In this document: one piece after another, positions 26,980 to 35,457 of the stretch | Layout: the number at the start of each line of letters is the position of its first letter | Numbering within the stretch: position 1 is the first letter of the stretch | Assembly: GCF_006716315.1 (NCBI RefSeq) | Contig: NZ_VFOV01000001.1 | Location: 292,501-356,500, forward strand | Reading direction: 5' to 3' | From: Nocardioides albertanoniae | Lineage (GTDB): Bacteria; Actinomycetota; Actinomycetes; Propionibacteriales; Nocardioidaceae | DNA length: 64,000 bases | Translations under genes and position numbers: made by a program | The notes under the pieces: model-generated | Database searches by the model: none | Seen by the model: only the letters and a program-made list of their open reading frames with translations | What the model was told of the DNA's origin: nothing

Positions 26980-27305
26980 TCCTCCGTTCCCTGCTCCTCT
27001 TCGTCCTGGCCGCGCTCGCCGAGATCGGCGGAGCCTGGCTGGTCTGGCAGGGGCTGCGCGAGCACCGCGGCTGGCTCTGGGTGGGTGCCGGCGTCATCGC
27101 GCTCGGTCTCTACGGCGCCATCGCGACGCTGCAGCCCGACGCTCATTTCGGGCGGATCCTGGCGGCGTACGGTGGTGTCTTCGTGGTCGGCTCGATCGCC
27201 TGGGGGATGGCGGTCGACGGCTATCGGCCCGACCGGTGGGACATCACCGGCGCCGCGCTCTGCCTGGCCGGGATGGGCGTGATCATGTACGCCCCGCGTG
27301 GGTGA
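26976..27305 (+). CDS. YnfA family (UPF0060) small membrane protein
   Basis: The 109-residue protein has four hydrophobic segments and the UPF0060 landmarks [51 protein letters not shown] and a C-terminal [20 protein letters not shown]. It is related to small multidrug resistance-like transporters; the physiological substrate is unknown. It starts with TTG overlapping the preceding stop (TTGA), with GAAGG just upstream. Confidence 0.88.
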   Translation: MILRSLLLFVLAALAEIGGAWLVWQGLREHRGWLWVGAGVIALGLYGAIATLQPDAHFGRILAAYGGVFVVGSIAWGMAVDGYRPDRWDITGAALCLAGMGVIMYAPRG

Positions 27306-27324
27306 GGATGTGGAGGATGTGGAC

Positions 27325-27897
27325 ATGGGCTTCGAGGAAGAAGAGTCACCACGCACGTTCGTCGCGGTGCCCCCGGCGCAGCGACCTCGGCGCACCCGCC
27401 GCACGGCACGTGTGCTGCTGATCGACGACCGCGACCGGATCCTGCTCTTCGCCGACTCCGACCCCGGCATCTCGGGGTCGCGCTGGTGGATCACCCCCGG
27501 CGGTGGCATCGACCCCGGCGAGAGCGACGCGGCCGCCGCGGTGCGTGAGGTCGAGGAGGAGACCGGGCTCCGCATCACCGAGACCGACCTGCTCGGCCCG
27601 ACGATGCGACGCGCCGTCGTGCACGGCTACAGCGATGTCGTCATCGAGCAGGAGGACGTCTTCTACGCGTGCTGGGTGCCGGCCTTCGAGGTCTCCACCG
27701 CCGGCCACACCGAGGACGAGCTGCTCACGATGGCTGATCATCGTTGGTGGGCGCGGAGCGAGCTGGCGGAGACCGACGAGGAGATCTGGCCGGCGGTGCT
27801 CCTGGACCTGTGGCGCGACGCCGATCTGCGCCGCGGCGCGGGGGAGGCCGATCCTGCCGACGGAGGTTCGGTCGAGGAGTCGTCCGTCCCCGCCTGA
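27325..27897 (+). CDS. NUDIX hydrolase
   Basis: The 190-residue protein contains a full Nudix box, GGIDPGESDAAAAVREVEEE followed by TGL (about residues 56-78), preceded by WWITPGG. It should hydrolyse a nucleoside diphosphate linked to another group; the substrate cannot be told from sequence. ATG 27325 has GGAGGA 7 nt upstream; a GTG at 27298 that overlaps the YnfA stop is an alternative. It is last in a three-gene unit with the histidine phosphatase and YnfA. Confidence 0.88.
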   Translation: MGFEEEESPRTFVAVPPAQRPRRTRRTARVLLIDDRDRILLFADSDPGISGSRWWITPGGGIDPGESDAAAAVREVEEETGLRITETDLLGPTMRRAVVHGYSDVVIEQEDVFYACWVPAFEVSTAGHTEDELLTMADHRWWARSELAETDEEIWPAVLLDLWRDADLRRGAGEADPADGGSVEESSVPA

Positions 27898-27939
27898 GCG
27901 CCGGCCCGATGCGCACCGCGGTGCAGCGTACGAGATGCG

Positions 27940-27977
27940 CCGCGGCCGACCATCCCCCTCACGATGGTCGGCCGCGG
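27940..27977 (+). terminator. Hairpin terminator after the NUDIX gene
   Basis: A 15-bp perfect stem, CCGCGGCCGACCATC / GATGGTCGGCCGCGG, with an 8-nt loop lies 43 nt after the stop. The remaining sequence to 28189 shows nothing recognisable. Confidence 0.8.
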
Positions 27978-28189
27978 CATTGGCGAGATCTCGTCGACAT
28001 CCCCCGGTTGGACGGATCTCTGGCAGGTGCCACCCGCTCGAGCGGAATCCCCCGATTCGCTCGAGCGCGATGACACTCAGTCGGTGGTGCGGTGCTGTGG
28101 TCGTGCCCTGCGCCTGCCCCTCAGCCGGCCCACTGCGTCCACCCACAGCACAACCGTGTGGACCAAGGACCGAAGATGGAGACGCATGG

Positions 28190-28405
28190 TCAGCGGAGAG
28201 CGCCGAGCGCGATGATGCCGGTCGCGGCCACGACCGCGACGCCGAACATCGCGGTGTCGGTGGCCGGCGGCATGCCGTCACGGTGCTTGTGGTCGGTGGT
28301 GTCGCTCTTGCGGAGGCTGCGGACAGCGTCGAGCACGTCGTTGCGGAGCGACTCGATGGCGCTCAGGTCACTGCGGTGACGGGCGGTGATCGTGGTGGTG
28401 GCCAT
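28190..28405 (-). CDS. Small membrane protein, 71 residues, unknown function
   Basis: The N-terminal part is charged and helical (HRSDLSAIESLRNDVLDAVRSLRKSD), followed by a His/Lys-rich stretch and one C-terminal transmembrane helix (MFGVAVVAATGIIALGAL, about residues 53-70). GAGGA lies 5 nt before the ATG. The tail-anchored layout and the good start signal support a real gene. I do not recognise a family. It diverges from the ChrA gene. Confidence 0.6.
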   Translation of the reverse strand: MATTTITARHRSDLSAIESLRNDVLDAVRSLRKSDTTDHKHRDGMPPATDTAMFGVAVVAATGIIALGALR

Positions 28406-28566
28406 GGTGTTCCTCTTCTCGGCGGTAGTGCTGACCGCCCACTTCCGGCGGCTTCGTGTGGATGAAACGGGCCCGTGACGCGGTCATGACGCAGAGTTTT
28501 GCCACTTTGTGGTGACAGAAAGTCCACAAATAAGAAACATCAATCCGACCCCGTACGCTGCGCCCC

Positions 28567-29700
28567 ATGACCACGCTGGTGGAGATCACTCGGGAGTGGG
28601 GCCGGATCGGGTGCCTCGGGTTCGGCGGGCCTCCCGCCCACATCCGGTTGCTCCGTGAGACGGTCGTCGAACGCCGCGGGTGGGTGGAGCCGGACGAGTT
28701 CGAGGACGCGATCGCGACCTGCAACCTGCTTCCCGGGCCCTCCTCCACCCAGCTGGCGATCTTCACCGCCTGGCGGGTGCGCGGCGCGGCCGGTGCGTTG
28801 GTCGGCGGCCTCGCGTTCATCCTCCCCGGCCTCGTGCTGATCCTCGCCCTGGCCGCCCTGTTTCTCGGAGACCCGCCCGCATGGGTGCTGGGCGCCGGAG
28901 CCGGCGCCGGCGCGGCCGTTGCCGCGGTGGCGGTCCAGGCCGGCTGGGCGCTCGTGCCGTCCTCGTATGCGCGCACCCCGTCACGTGCGCGCTGGATCCT
29001 CTACGCCGTCATCGGCACCGTCGCCGCCGCGACCACCGGCGCCTGGGTGGTCCTCGTGCTCGTCGGGGCGGGGCTCGTCGAGGTAGCGGTGCGGCGGCCG
29101 CGGCGTACGAGCTCGTTCCAGTCGGTGCTCACCCTCCCGCTGCTGGCACAGGGTGCGCTCACCGCCACGGTCGCCGCTCCGCTCGCGTGGACGGCTTTCA
29201 AGGTGGGCGCGCTGTCCTACGGTGGCGGGTTCGTGATCATCCCGCTGATGCAGTCCGACGCGGTCGAGCGCTACAGGTGGATGAGCGACGCCGAGTTCCT
29301 CAACGCGGTGGCGCTCGGACAGATCACGCCGGGGCCGGTGGTCCACACCGTCGCGGTCGTGGGCTTCGCCGCCGCGGGGCTCCTCGGCGCCCTGGCTGCC
29401 GCGCTGATCGCCTTCGGGCCCTCGTTCGTGCTGATCATCGCCGGTGGACCCCACTTCGAAGCGCTGCGCTCGTCGCCGCTGGCTCGCGCCTTCCTCGACG
29501 GTGCCGGCCCGGCCGCGATCGGCGCCATCCTCGGCTCCGCCGTGCCGCTCGCGACGGCGACGAGCGAATGGTGGCAGTGGACGGTGCTGGCTGCTGCGGG
29601 CGTACTCCTGCTGGCGTTGAGGCGCGGCGTCGTGCTCACCCTCCTGCTCGCGGCAGGGGTCGGTGTCGTCGTCGCGCTCGCGGGCGGGCCGTTGCCGTGA
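28567..29700 (+). CDS. chrA: Chromate transporter (CHR family)
   Basis: The 377-residue protein is a two-domain (long) CHR transporter. Each half has the family signatures: GCLGFGGPPAHIRLL and CNLLPGPSSTQLAIF in the first, and FKVGALSYGGGFVIIPLMQSD and ALGQITPGPVVHTVAVVGF in the second. Members export chromate, with sulfate as an analogue. No chrB-type regulator is adjacent. Confidence 0.93.
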   Translation: MTTLVEITREWGRIGCLGFGGPPAHIRLLRETVVERRGWVEPDEFEDAIATCNLLPGPSSTQLAIFTAWRVRGAAGALVGGLAFILPGLVLILALAALFLGDPPAWVLGAGAGAGAAVAAVAVQAGWALVPSSYARTPSRARWILYAVIGTVAAATTGAWVVLVLVGAGLVEVAVRRPRRTSSFQSVLTLPLLAQGALTATVAAPLAWTAFKVGALSYGGGFVIIPLMQSDAVERYRWMSDAEFLNAVALGQITPGPVVHTVAVVGFAAAGLLGALAAALIAFGPSFVLIIAGGPHFEALRSSPLARAFLDGAGPAAIGAILGSAVPLATATSEWWQWTVLAAAGVLLLALRRGVVLTLLLAAGVGVVVALAGGPLP

Positions 29701-29739
29701 ATGCTGACCGAGGTAGCTCGGTCAACATCCACCCGGACC

Positions 29740-30324
29740 TCACAGGTAGAGGCCGCCCGAGGAGTCGCCGTGGTCCTGGTGGTCGCCCTGAGCGGGGGAG
29801 CCGGGGGCGGGAGTGCCGTCCGGGGTGAGGCTCACGCCCGGCGGCAGGCCCTTGCGGATCTGCTCGAACTGGGCGCGGGCCGCGACCTGCTGGGCGTAGA
29901 TGGCGGTCTGGATGCCGTGGAAGAGACCCTCGAGCCAGCCGACCAGCTGTGCCTGGGCGATCCGGAGCTCGCCGTCGGAGGGCACCTGCTCCTCGGTGAA
30001 CGGGAGCGAGAGCCGCTCCAGCTCCTCGACCAGCTCGGGCGCGAGCCCGGACTCGAGCTCCTTTATCGAGGCGTGGTGGATCTCGCGGAGACGGTTGCGG
30101 GATGCCTCGTCGAGCGGGGCAGCCTTCACCTCCTCGAGCAGCTGACGGATCATCGACCCGATCCGCATCACCTTCGCAGGCTGCTCCACGAGATCGGTCA
30201 CGTCGCGCTCTTCGGCGTCGGGAGCCTGCGCTTCGGTGGCGTCCTTGAGTACGTCGGCGGGCACCGAGATCGGCTTCCCGTCCGGCCCGATGACCACGAC
30301 TTCCCCGGTGTGCTCCTGCGTCAT
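29740..30324 (-). CDS. bpa: Bacterial proteasome activator (Bpa/PafE family)
   Basis: The 194-residue protein has the helical core of Bpa (about residues 40-150, with VMRIGSMIRQLLEEVK and the AQAQLVGWLEGLFHGIQTAI helix) between disordered ends. Bpa forms a dodecameric ring that binds the 20S proteasome without ATP and opens it for unfolded substrates such as HspR. The C-terminus here is GGLYL, a variant of the GQYL motif that docks on the proteasome. It implies the organism has a 20S proteasome. It lies 27 nt from the quinone oxidoreductase gene on the same strand. Confidence 0.9.
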   Translation of the reverse strand: MTQEHTGEVVVIGPDGKPISVPADVLKDATEAQAPDAEERDVTDLVEQPAKVMRIGSMIRQLLEEVKAAPLDEASRNRLREIHHASIKELESGLAPELVEELERLSLPFTEEQVPSDGELRIAQAQLVGWLEGLFHGIQTAIYAQQVAARAQFEQIRKGLPPGVSLTPDGTPAPGSPAQGDHQDHGDSSGGLYL

Positions 30325-30351
30325 GCGCCCACCCTACCCAGCCTGTGGTGC

Positions 30352-31326
30352 CTAGCCTGCGGTGGTCAGCAGGATCTTGCCGGTGTGGGTGCCCGACTCC
30401 ATGAGCCGGTGTGCCTCGGCGGCCTCCGCGAGCGGGAGCCTGTCCTGCACGATCGCCTTGACCCCGCCGGACTCGACCAGCGGCCAGACGTGCTCGACGA
30501 CCGCGGCGCAGATCGACGCCTTCTGCTCGACCGGGCGCCCGCGCAGGTTGGTCGCGATGACCGCGGCCCGCTTGCGCAGCAGGGAGCTGATGTCGAGCTC
30601 GGTCTTGGTGCCGCCCTGCATGCCGATGATGACCAGGCGTCCCTCGGGGTTGAGGGCGTCGATGTTGCGGGCCAGATACTTCGCGCCCATGTTGTCGAGG
30701 ATGACGTCGGCGCCGCCGTAGACCTTGGCGACCTCGACGAAGTCGTCGTCCTTGTAGCTGATCGCCACCTCGGCACCGAGCGACTTGGCCAGCTCGGCCT
30801 TCTCGGGCGAACCGACCGTGGTGAGCACCCGCGCCCCCATCTGGCTGGCCAGCTGGATCGCCATCGTGCCGATCCCGCCGGCGCCTCCGTGCACGAGGAA
30901 CGTCTCGTCGGGGGTCAGGCCGCCGACCATGAACACGTTGGACCACACCGTCGCGGCGACCTCGGGCAGCGCGGCCGCGGTGACCAGGTCGACGCCCTGC
31001 GGGACCGGCATCAGCTGTCCGGCCGGCACGGCGACCTTCGTGGCATAGCCGCCGCCGGCCAGGAGGGCGCACACCTCGTCGCCCACCTGCCACCGGTCGA
31101 CACCCTCGCCGACCGCGGAGACGGTGCCGCTGCACTCCATCCCGATGACGTCGCTGGCGCCCTTCGGCGGCGGGTAGAAGCCCTGGCGCTGCAACAGGTC
31201 GGCCCGGTTGAGCCCCGCGGCGGCGACGTCGATCACGACCTCGCCAGGTGCCGGCTCCGGGTCGGGGAGCTCGGTGACGGCGAGGACATCGGGTCCTCCG
31301 GGCTGCTCGGCTACGACTGCTCGCAT
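30352..31326 (-). CDS. NAD(P)H-quinone oxidoreductase, PIG3 family
   Basis: The 324-residue zinc-less MDR protein shows GLNRADLLQRQGFYPPPKGASDVIGMECSG, characteristic of the PIG3 subgroup, and the nucleotide-binding segment FLVHGGAGGIGTMAIQLA. It probably reduces quinones with NADPH. The ATG at 31326 (MRAVVAEQPG) is preferred over an in-frame GTG at 31335. It shares a direction with bpa and the MobA-like gene. Confidence 0.92.
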   Translation of the reverse strand: MRAVVAEQPGGPDVLAVTELPDPEPAPGEVVIDVAAAGLNRADLLQRQGFYPPPKGASDVIGMECSGTVSAVGEGVDRWQVGDEVCALLAGGGYATKVAVPAGQLMPVPQGVDLVTAAALPEVAATVWSNVFMVGGLTPDETFLVHGGAGGIGTMAIQLASQMGARVLTTVGSPEKAELAKSLGAEVAISYKDDDFVEVAKVYGGADVILDNMGAKYLARNIDALNPEGRLVIIGMQGGTKTELDISSLLRKRAAVIATNLRGRPVEQKASICAAVVEHVWPLVESGGVKAIVQDRLPLAEAAEAHRLMESGTHTGKILLTTAG

Positions 31327-31336
31327 GCGACCCACA

Positions 31337-31906
31337 CTAGAGCGACTTCAAATCCGTCCAGGTGTCGACGTCACGGTGCTCGTCGCCCTCGGAGGCGACC
31401 TCGACCAGCTCCAGATCGGCCAGCAGCGTGCGCAGCGGCATCCCGTGCTGGCCCTCGTGGTCGGGCCGGATCTCGGCGAGCCGTGCCGTCGAGAGCACGT
31501 ACGCCAGCTGCCGGCGTCCGTCGGGGCCGACGAGCACCGCGCCGTCCCGCCCGAAGGCCGCCTCGCGGAGCCGCGACAGGGTGCGCGGGCGCAGGAACGG
31601 CATGTCGACAGCGGTCACGCCGACGTACGCCCGGGGTCTGAGCAGCGCGTCGACGCCGGTCAGCAGCGCGGCGACCGGTCCGCCGAAGCGCGGGTCCTCG
31701 CGGACGAAGGTGACCGGGCGCTCCGTCATCACCGGGTCACCCACGACGACGACCTCCATGGCGTCGACGACTGCGTCGAGCGCCCAGGCCAGCATGGTGC
31801 GGCCGCCGAGCTCGATCCCGGACTTGTCGATCCCGTCGAGTCGGGAGCTGCGACCCCCGGCGAGCAGCACCGCGGCGTACGGCTCCCATTCGTCCCACTC
31901 GCTCAC
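31337..31906 (-). CDS. mobA: MobA-like NTP transferase (molybdenum cofactor guanylyltransferase)
   Basis: The 189-residue protein has the nucleotidyltransferase signature AVLLAGGRSSRLDGIDKSGIELGG (residues 11-34) and the metal-binding aspartate in GVTAVDMPFLRP. This is the MobA/NTP_transf_3 fold that attaches GMP to molybdopterin; a related cytidylyl- or guanylyltransferase is possible. The GTG at 31906 begins just before the first strand; the upstream open frame is rejected because it overlaps the divergent nitrilase gene. Confidence 0.82.
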   Translation of the reverse strand: MSEWDEWEPYAAVLLAGGRSSRLDGIDKSGIELGGRTMLAWALDAVVDAMEVVVVGDPVMTERPVTFVREDPRFGGPVAALLTGVDALLRPRAYVGVTAVDMPFLRPRTLSRLREAAFGRDGAVLVGPDGRRQLAYVLSTARLAEIRPDHEGQHGMPLRTLLADLELVEVASEGDEHRDVDTWTDLKSL

Positions 31907-31930
31907 GCACCCAGACCCTACGCTGGAACC

Positions 31931-32707
31931 ATGAGCAGCTGGGACACCCTCTCGATCAGCCTCGTGCAGCGCGCGTCCGGTCTGGACCCCGCCGCCAACC
32001 GGGCGCTGCTGGCCGAGCTGACGCCGCCCGACAGCGACCTGGTCGTCTTCCCCGAGGTCTTCGCGCGCGACTTCGGCAAGCCCGGGTCCGACCTGAGCCC
32101 CTATGCGGAGGCGCAGGACGGGCCGTTCGGCACCGAGCTGGCGCGGGTCGCGGGGGAGCGTGGGGCGACGGTGGTGGCCGGCATGCTCGAGATCAGCGGT
32201 GATCCCGACGGCCGGCCGTTCAACACCCTGCTCGTGCGGGGCGGTGCGAAGGCGTCTTATCGCAAGATCCACCTCTATGACTCCTTCGGCTACAAGGAGT
32301 CGGATGCGCTGGTCGCGGGCGAGACCGAGCCCGTGGTCGTCGACATCGACGGCGTCCCGACCGGGCTGATGACCTGCTACGACCTGCGCTTTCCCGAGCT
32401 CACGCGGCGCCTCGTCGACCAGGGCGCGGAGCTGATCGTGCTGCCGGCGGCATGGGTGGCGGGGCCGCGCAAGGTCGACCACTGGCAGACGCTCGTGCGG
32501 GCGCGCGCGATCGAGAACACCGTCTTCATCGCGGCCGCCGCCCAGTCGGCGCCGCGCTACAGCGGTCACTCCATGGTCGTCGACCCGCTCGGCGACGTGC
32601 TGGTCGAGGCCGGTGACGACGACGAGACCGTCGCCGCGACGATCGAGCGGTCGGTGCTCGAGGAGGCGCGCCGCACCAATCCATCCCTGGTCAACCGCAG
32701 AATGTGA
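31931..32707 (+). CDS. Carbon-nitrogen hydrolase (nitrilase superfamily)
   Basis: The 258-residue protein has the complete Glu-Lys-Cys triad: Glu in VVFPEVFA (near residue 42), Lys in YRKIHLYDSFG (near 116) and Cys in GLMTCYDLRFPE (near 149). The pattern resembles the Nit1/omega-amidase and deaminated-glutathione amidase branch. It is divergent from the MobA-like gene with 24 nt between starts. The exact amide substrate is unknown. Confidence 0.9.
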   Translation: MSSWDTLSISLVQRASGLDPAANRALLAELTPPDSDLVVFPEVFARDFGKPGSDLSPYAEAQDGPFGTELARVAGERGATVVAGMLEISGDPDGRPFNTLLVRGGAKASYRKIHLYDSFGYKESDALVAGETEPVVVDIDGVPTGLMTCYDLRFPELTRRLVDQGAELIVLPAAWVAGPRKVDHWQTLVRARAIENTVFIAAAAQSAPRYSGHSMVVDPLGDVLVEAGDDDETVAATIERSVLEEARRTNPSLVNRRM

Positions 32708-32792
32708 CCCTGGTCAACAACTCTGCGTCACAGCGGTAACCGGATATCGATGACTCGTTAGGTTCACCCCGACCCCGGTATCCTCGTCTGCT

Positions 32793-34586
32793 ATGGACCG
32801 AGCCCCCCGCCGTCGCGCTGACAAGAGCAAGCGTGGCCGTCGTGCAGCCGGTCGTAGCGAGCCCACACCCGCATACGTCGAGCCGACCTCCAGCGAGGCG
32901 CTCGCGTATGACCAGTGGGCCGAGAACGACTGGTCGTCCTACCAGGAGACCGGTTGGGACGACGAGGCTTGGTACGACGACCACCAGTCACCTCAGGAGA
33001 CGCCCGCTCCGGGCGGTGGCCGCCGGATCGCCGGCGGCGCCCAGCCCGAGCCGCAGCGACCCGAGCCCCGACGTCCTGAGCCGCGACGTCCTGAGCCGCG
33101 ACGTCCTGAGCCGCGTCAGCCCCAGTCTCGTGAGCCCCAGGCGCCCGGCTACTCCGGCAGGCGAGCAGCCCGCTCGGCGCCGCCGGCACCCGAGGAGACC
33201 TACGGTGGCTATCCCGAGCCGGCGCCCGCGCTCAGCTCGCAGCGCACACCGGCGTACTCCTCGCAGGGGCCCTACGCCGGGTCTCCCGGCTTCGCGCAGG
33301 CACCGCACCAGACCCAGCAGCCCGCCTACCAGCCTGATCCTTATCAGGCCGATCCCTACCAGGCAGACGCTTACCAGGCAGATCCGTACCAGCCCGACGC
33401 CTACCAGCGCGACCCCTATCAGGCTGATCCCTATCAGTCCGACCGTTTCGAGCCGGTCGGCGCCGAGCCGGCCGTCGACCCCAACGGTGACTACGGTCCG
33501 CAGCCGACCCGTCGCGGTGCCACCGCGGCGAAGGTGACGGCCTTCCTGGCTCAGCCACGAGTGCCCAGTGCCGCCCGGGCTGGCCTCGGGATCATCGAGA
33601 GCCTGACCGCTGGCACGGTCCGGGTGATCTGGGTGGCCGCGCTCGTCGTCGGCCTCGCCGGCCTCGCGATCAGCGCCTTCGACCTCGGACCGCAGATCTT
33701 CGGCAGCCTCGGCGCCGCCGTCGTCGGCACCGCCTACACCTTCGCGCTCGCCCACCGCACCGGTGGCCGGCCGCTGATCTTCGGTCTGCTGGCGGCGGTG
33801 GCAGGCCTCGTCGTGGTGGTCACCGACAACGAGGCGCTGCGCACAGGGGCGTCGGTCCTGGTCGCCTCCGTGGCCGCGGTCCTCGCCGTGATGGCCACCG
33901 TGCCCGGGCGCCGGTTCCTGCAGGTGACCCGTGAGGCCTTCATCGCCGTCGGCATCGCCGCGGTGGGCAGCTTCGCCGCGCTCGGGTTCGAGCCCGTGGT
34001 GACGGTCTCGCGGTTCGAGTACGCCACCCTCGCCTGCGCGCTCGCGGTCGCCTTCTTCGCCGTCTACCGCCTCGGCGCGGGGCTGCACGGCCTCGGCCGC
34101 CGCGGAGCGATCGTGGTGGGCATCGGCGGTCTGATGCTCGCGCTCACCCTCATCTACGCCGAGATGCTGCGCCGCTACGGCAGCACCGGTCTGCTCGACT
34201 CGGTCGACGACATCCAGCACTGGTGCCGGCTGCACATCGGCGGCTACCCGCACCCGATCCAGGCGCTGTTCGGTGTCCCGGCGCTGGTCTGGGGCACCCA
34301 CATGCGTGCCCGCCGCCGTCAGGGCTGGTGGGTCTGCCTCTTCGGCGTCACGCTCACCGCGCCGGTCGCGAGCACGTTCCTCAACCCCGACATCGGCCTC
34401 GCCGAGGCCGGCCTCTCGGTCATCTACAGCATCGCGGTCGGGCTGGTGCTCGCCTTCATCATCATCCGCATCGACCTCGCGTTCACCGGCTCGCAGGCGG
34501 CCGGTGGTGGCCGCAGGGCCGCTCGTGAGATCGACGAGTCCAGTGCCGTACGACCTGAGCCCAGCCGCACCCGTGCGCTGCTCTGA
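32793..34586 (+). CDS. Polytopic membrane protein with a repetitive Pro/Gln/Tyr-rich N-terminus
   Basis: The 597-residue protein has a disordered cytoplasmic half (residues 1-270) and about ten transmembrane segments (about 275-570). The N-terminal half contains four PEPRR-type units (near residues 89-110) and a run of DPYQA/DAYQA pentapeptides (near 180-217). The membrane half has no motif I can assign. Repetitive Tyr/Gln/Pro tails in actinobacteria often scaffold proteins at the cell pole or are phosphorylated, but this is only a suggestion. Confidence 0.8.
   Translation: MDRAPRRRADKSKRGRRAAGRSEPTPAYVEPTSSEALAYDQWAENDWSSYQETGWDDEAWYDDHQSPQETPAPGGGRRIAGGAQPEPQRPEPRRPEPRRPEPRRPEPRQPQSREPQAPGYSGRRAARSAPPAPEETYGGYPEPAPALSSQRTPAYSSQGPYAGSPGFAQAPHQTQQPAYQPDPYQADPYQADAYQADPYQPDAYQRDPYQADPYQSDRFEPVGAEPAVDPNGDYGPQPTRRGATAAKVTAFLAQPRVPSAARAGLGIIESLTAGTVRVIWVAALVVGLAGLAISAFDLGPQIFGSLGAAVVGTAYTFALAHRTGGRPLIFGLLAAVAGLVVVVTDNEALRTGASVLVASVAAVLAVMATVPGRRFLQVTREAFIAVGIAAVGSFAALGFEPVVTVSRFEYATLACALAVAFFAVYRLGAGLHGLGRRGAIVVGIGGLMLALTLIYAEMLRRYGSTGLLDSVDDIQHWCRLHIGGYPHPIQALFGVPALVWGTHMRARRRQGWWVCLFGVTLTAPVASTFLNPDIGLAEAGLSVIYSIAVGLVLAFIIIRIDLAFTGSQAAGGGRRAAREIDESSAVRPEPSRTRALL
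33069..33113 (+). repeat. Three perfect 15-bp tandem repeats inside the membrane protein gene
   Basis: CGACGTCCTGAGCCG is repeated three times without change (33069-33083, 33084-33098, 33099-33113), coding for RRPEP units. Identity at the DNA level indicates recent expansion. A second, diverged 15-bp repeat region coding for DPYQA-like units spans about 33325-33443. Confidence 0.85.
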
Positions 34587-34640
34587 GCCTGGCCTCCTGG
34601 TCCGCTAGGGATACCCCTCGGTAACGCGTACGTTCTGGAT

Positions 34641-34871
34641 ATGAGCCGCAGACCCCCCACCACGATCGCTGCCGAGATGGTCGCCAACGTCATCAACGTC
34701 GGCGTCCAGCCGGGAGACAAGATCGCTGTCGGTGACACCGTCATGCTCCTGGAGTCGATGAAGATGGAGATCCCCGTGCTCGCGGAGACGCCCGGCACCG
34801 TCGTGGCGGTCAAGGTCGCCTCGGGCGACGTCGTCCAGGAGGGCGACGTCCTGGTGGAGCTGAGCGTCTGA
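34641..34871 (+). CDS. Biotin/lipoyl-binding carrier protein (TB7.3-like)
   Basis: The 76-residue protein is a complete biotinyl domain with the attachment lysine in LLESMKMEIPV (near residue 41), flanked by two half-repeats of the flattened barrel. It matches in size and motif the free-standing actinobacterial biotinylated protein known as TB7.3 in Mycobacterium, whose partner enzyme is unclear. It precedes tRNA-Ser(UGA). Confidence 0.88.
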   Translation: MSRRPPTTIAAEMVANVINVGVQPGDKIAVGDTVMLLESMKMEIPVLAETPGTVVAVKVASGDVVQEGDVLVELSV

Positions 34872-34945
34872 GCGTCTGAGCGACGGGGCGTGTCGCGGAC
34901 ACGCCCTGCCTCCACTACACTCCGTAGACGCGCCCACGGGTGCAT

Positions 34946-35033
34946 GGAGAGGTGCCGGAGCGGCCGATCGGAACCGCCTTGAAAGCGGTCGTAGGGAGAC
35001 CTACCGCGGGTTCGAATCCCGCCCTCTCTGCCA
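34946..35033 (+). tRNA. tRNA-Ser (anticodon UGA)
   Basis: The acceptor GGAGAGG pairs with CCTCTCT near the 3' end, followed by G and an encoded CCA. The anticodon loop CTTGAAA (34978-34984) gives TGA at 34980-34982, on stem ACCGC/GCGGT. A long variable arm (GTAGGGAGACCTAC) is typical of class II tRNA-Ser. The T loop is TTCGAAT. Confidence 0.96.
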
Positions 35034-35061
35034 GATGAGCGCCAGCGAAAGCTGGCGGACC

Positions 35062-35388
35062 TCACACTTCGCGCAGGTGACGGTTCACGTCGACCATCAA
35101 CCGCCGAAGCTCGAGGAGAAGGTCTTCGAGATCGGTGCGATCGAGCACGTCGTCGGCGAGCACGGCCAGCCGGCTCAGCAGCGTGCCGCGGTCGCGGAGC
35201 GCGCCGACGTCGGTCAGGGAGTGCCACTCCTGGCCCGTGTCGAGGATCTGAAGCGCCGAACGTACGCCGCCGAGCCGCTGACGCACCGACCAACGCCATA
35301 GCCCGACGTTGACCCCAGGACGGGGAGCGGCGATTGCGGTATCCAGGGCCCGAAGAGCATCCGTCATAGTGGGAAGCACACCTGTCAT
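35062..35388 (-). CDS. Hypothetical small helical protein
   Basis: The roughly 108-residue protein is predominantly helical, with GLWRWSVRQRLGGVRSALQIL and a C-terminal LEDLLLELRRLMVDVNRHLREV helix. I do not recognise the family. Either ATG 35388 or ATG 35367 could be the start; neither has a strong ribosome binding site. A CRP/GlxR-like palindrome lies 10 nt upstream, between this gene and the divergent PH-like membrane protein gene. Confidence 0.7.
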   Translation of the reverse strand: MTGVLPTMTDALRALDTAIAAPRPGVNVGLWRWSVRQRLGGVRSALQILDTGQEWHSLTDVGALRDRGTLLSRLAVLADDVLDRTDLEDLLLELRRLMVDVNRHLREV

Positions 35389-35396
35389 GAACAGAT

Positions 35397-35412
35397 TGTG
35401 ACCTAGGTCACG
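35397..35412. promoter_or_regulatory. CRP/GlxR-type binding site
   Basis: TGTGACCTAGGTCACG contains the perfect 14-bp palindrome GTGACCTAGGTCAC and matches the actinobacterial Crp/GlxR consensus TGTGA-N6-TCACA at 9 of 10 fixed positions. It lies between two divergent genes and could control both in response to cAMP. Confidence 0.65.
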
Positions 35413-35457
35413 TCGAGGGGCAAGCCGATGCGGCTCCGGCCGTTCGTGTCGGTCACA

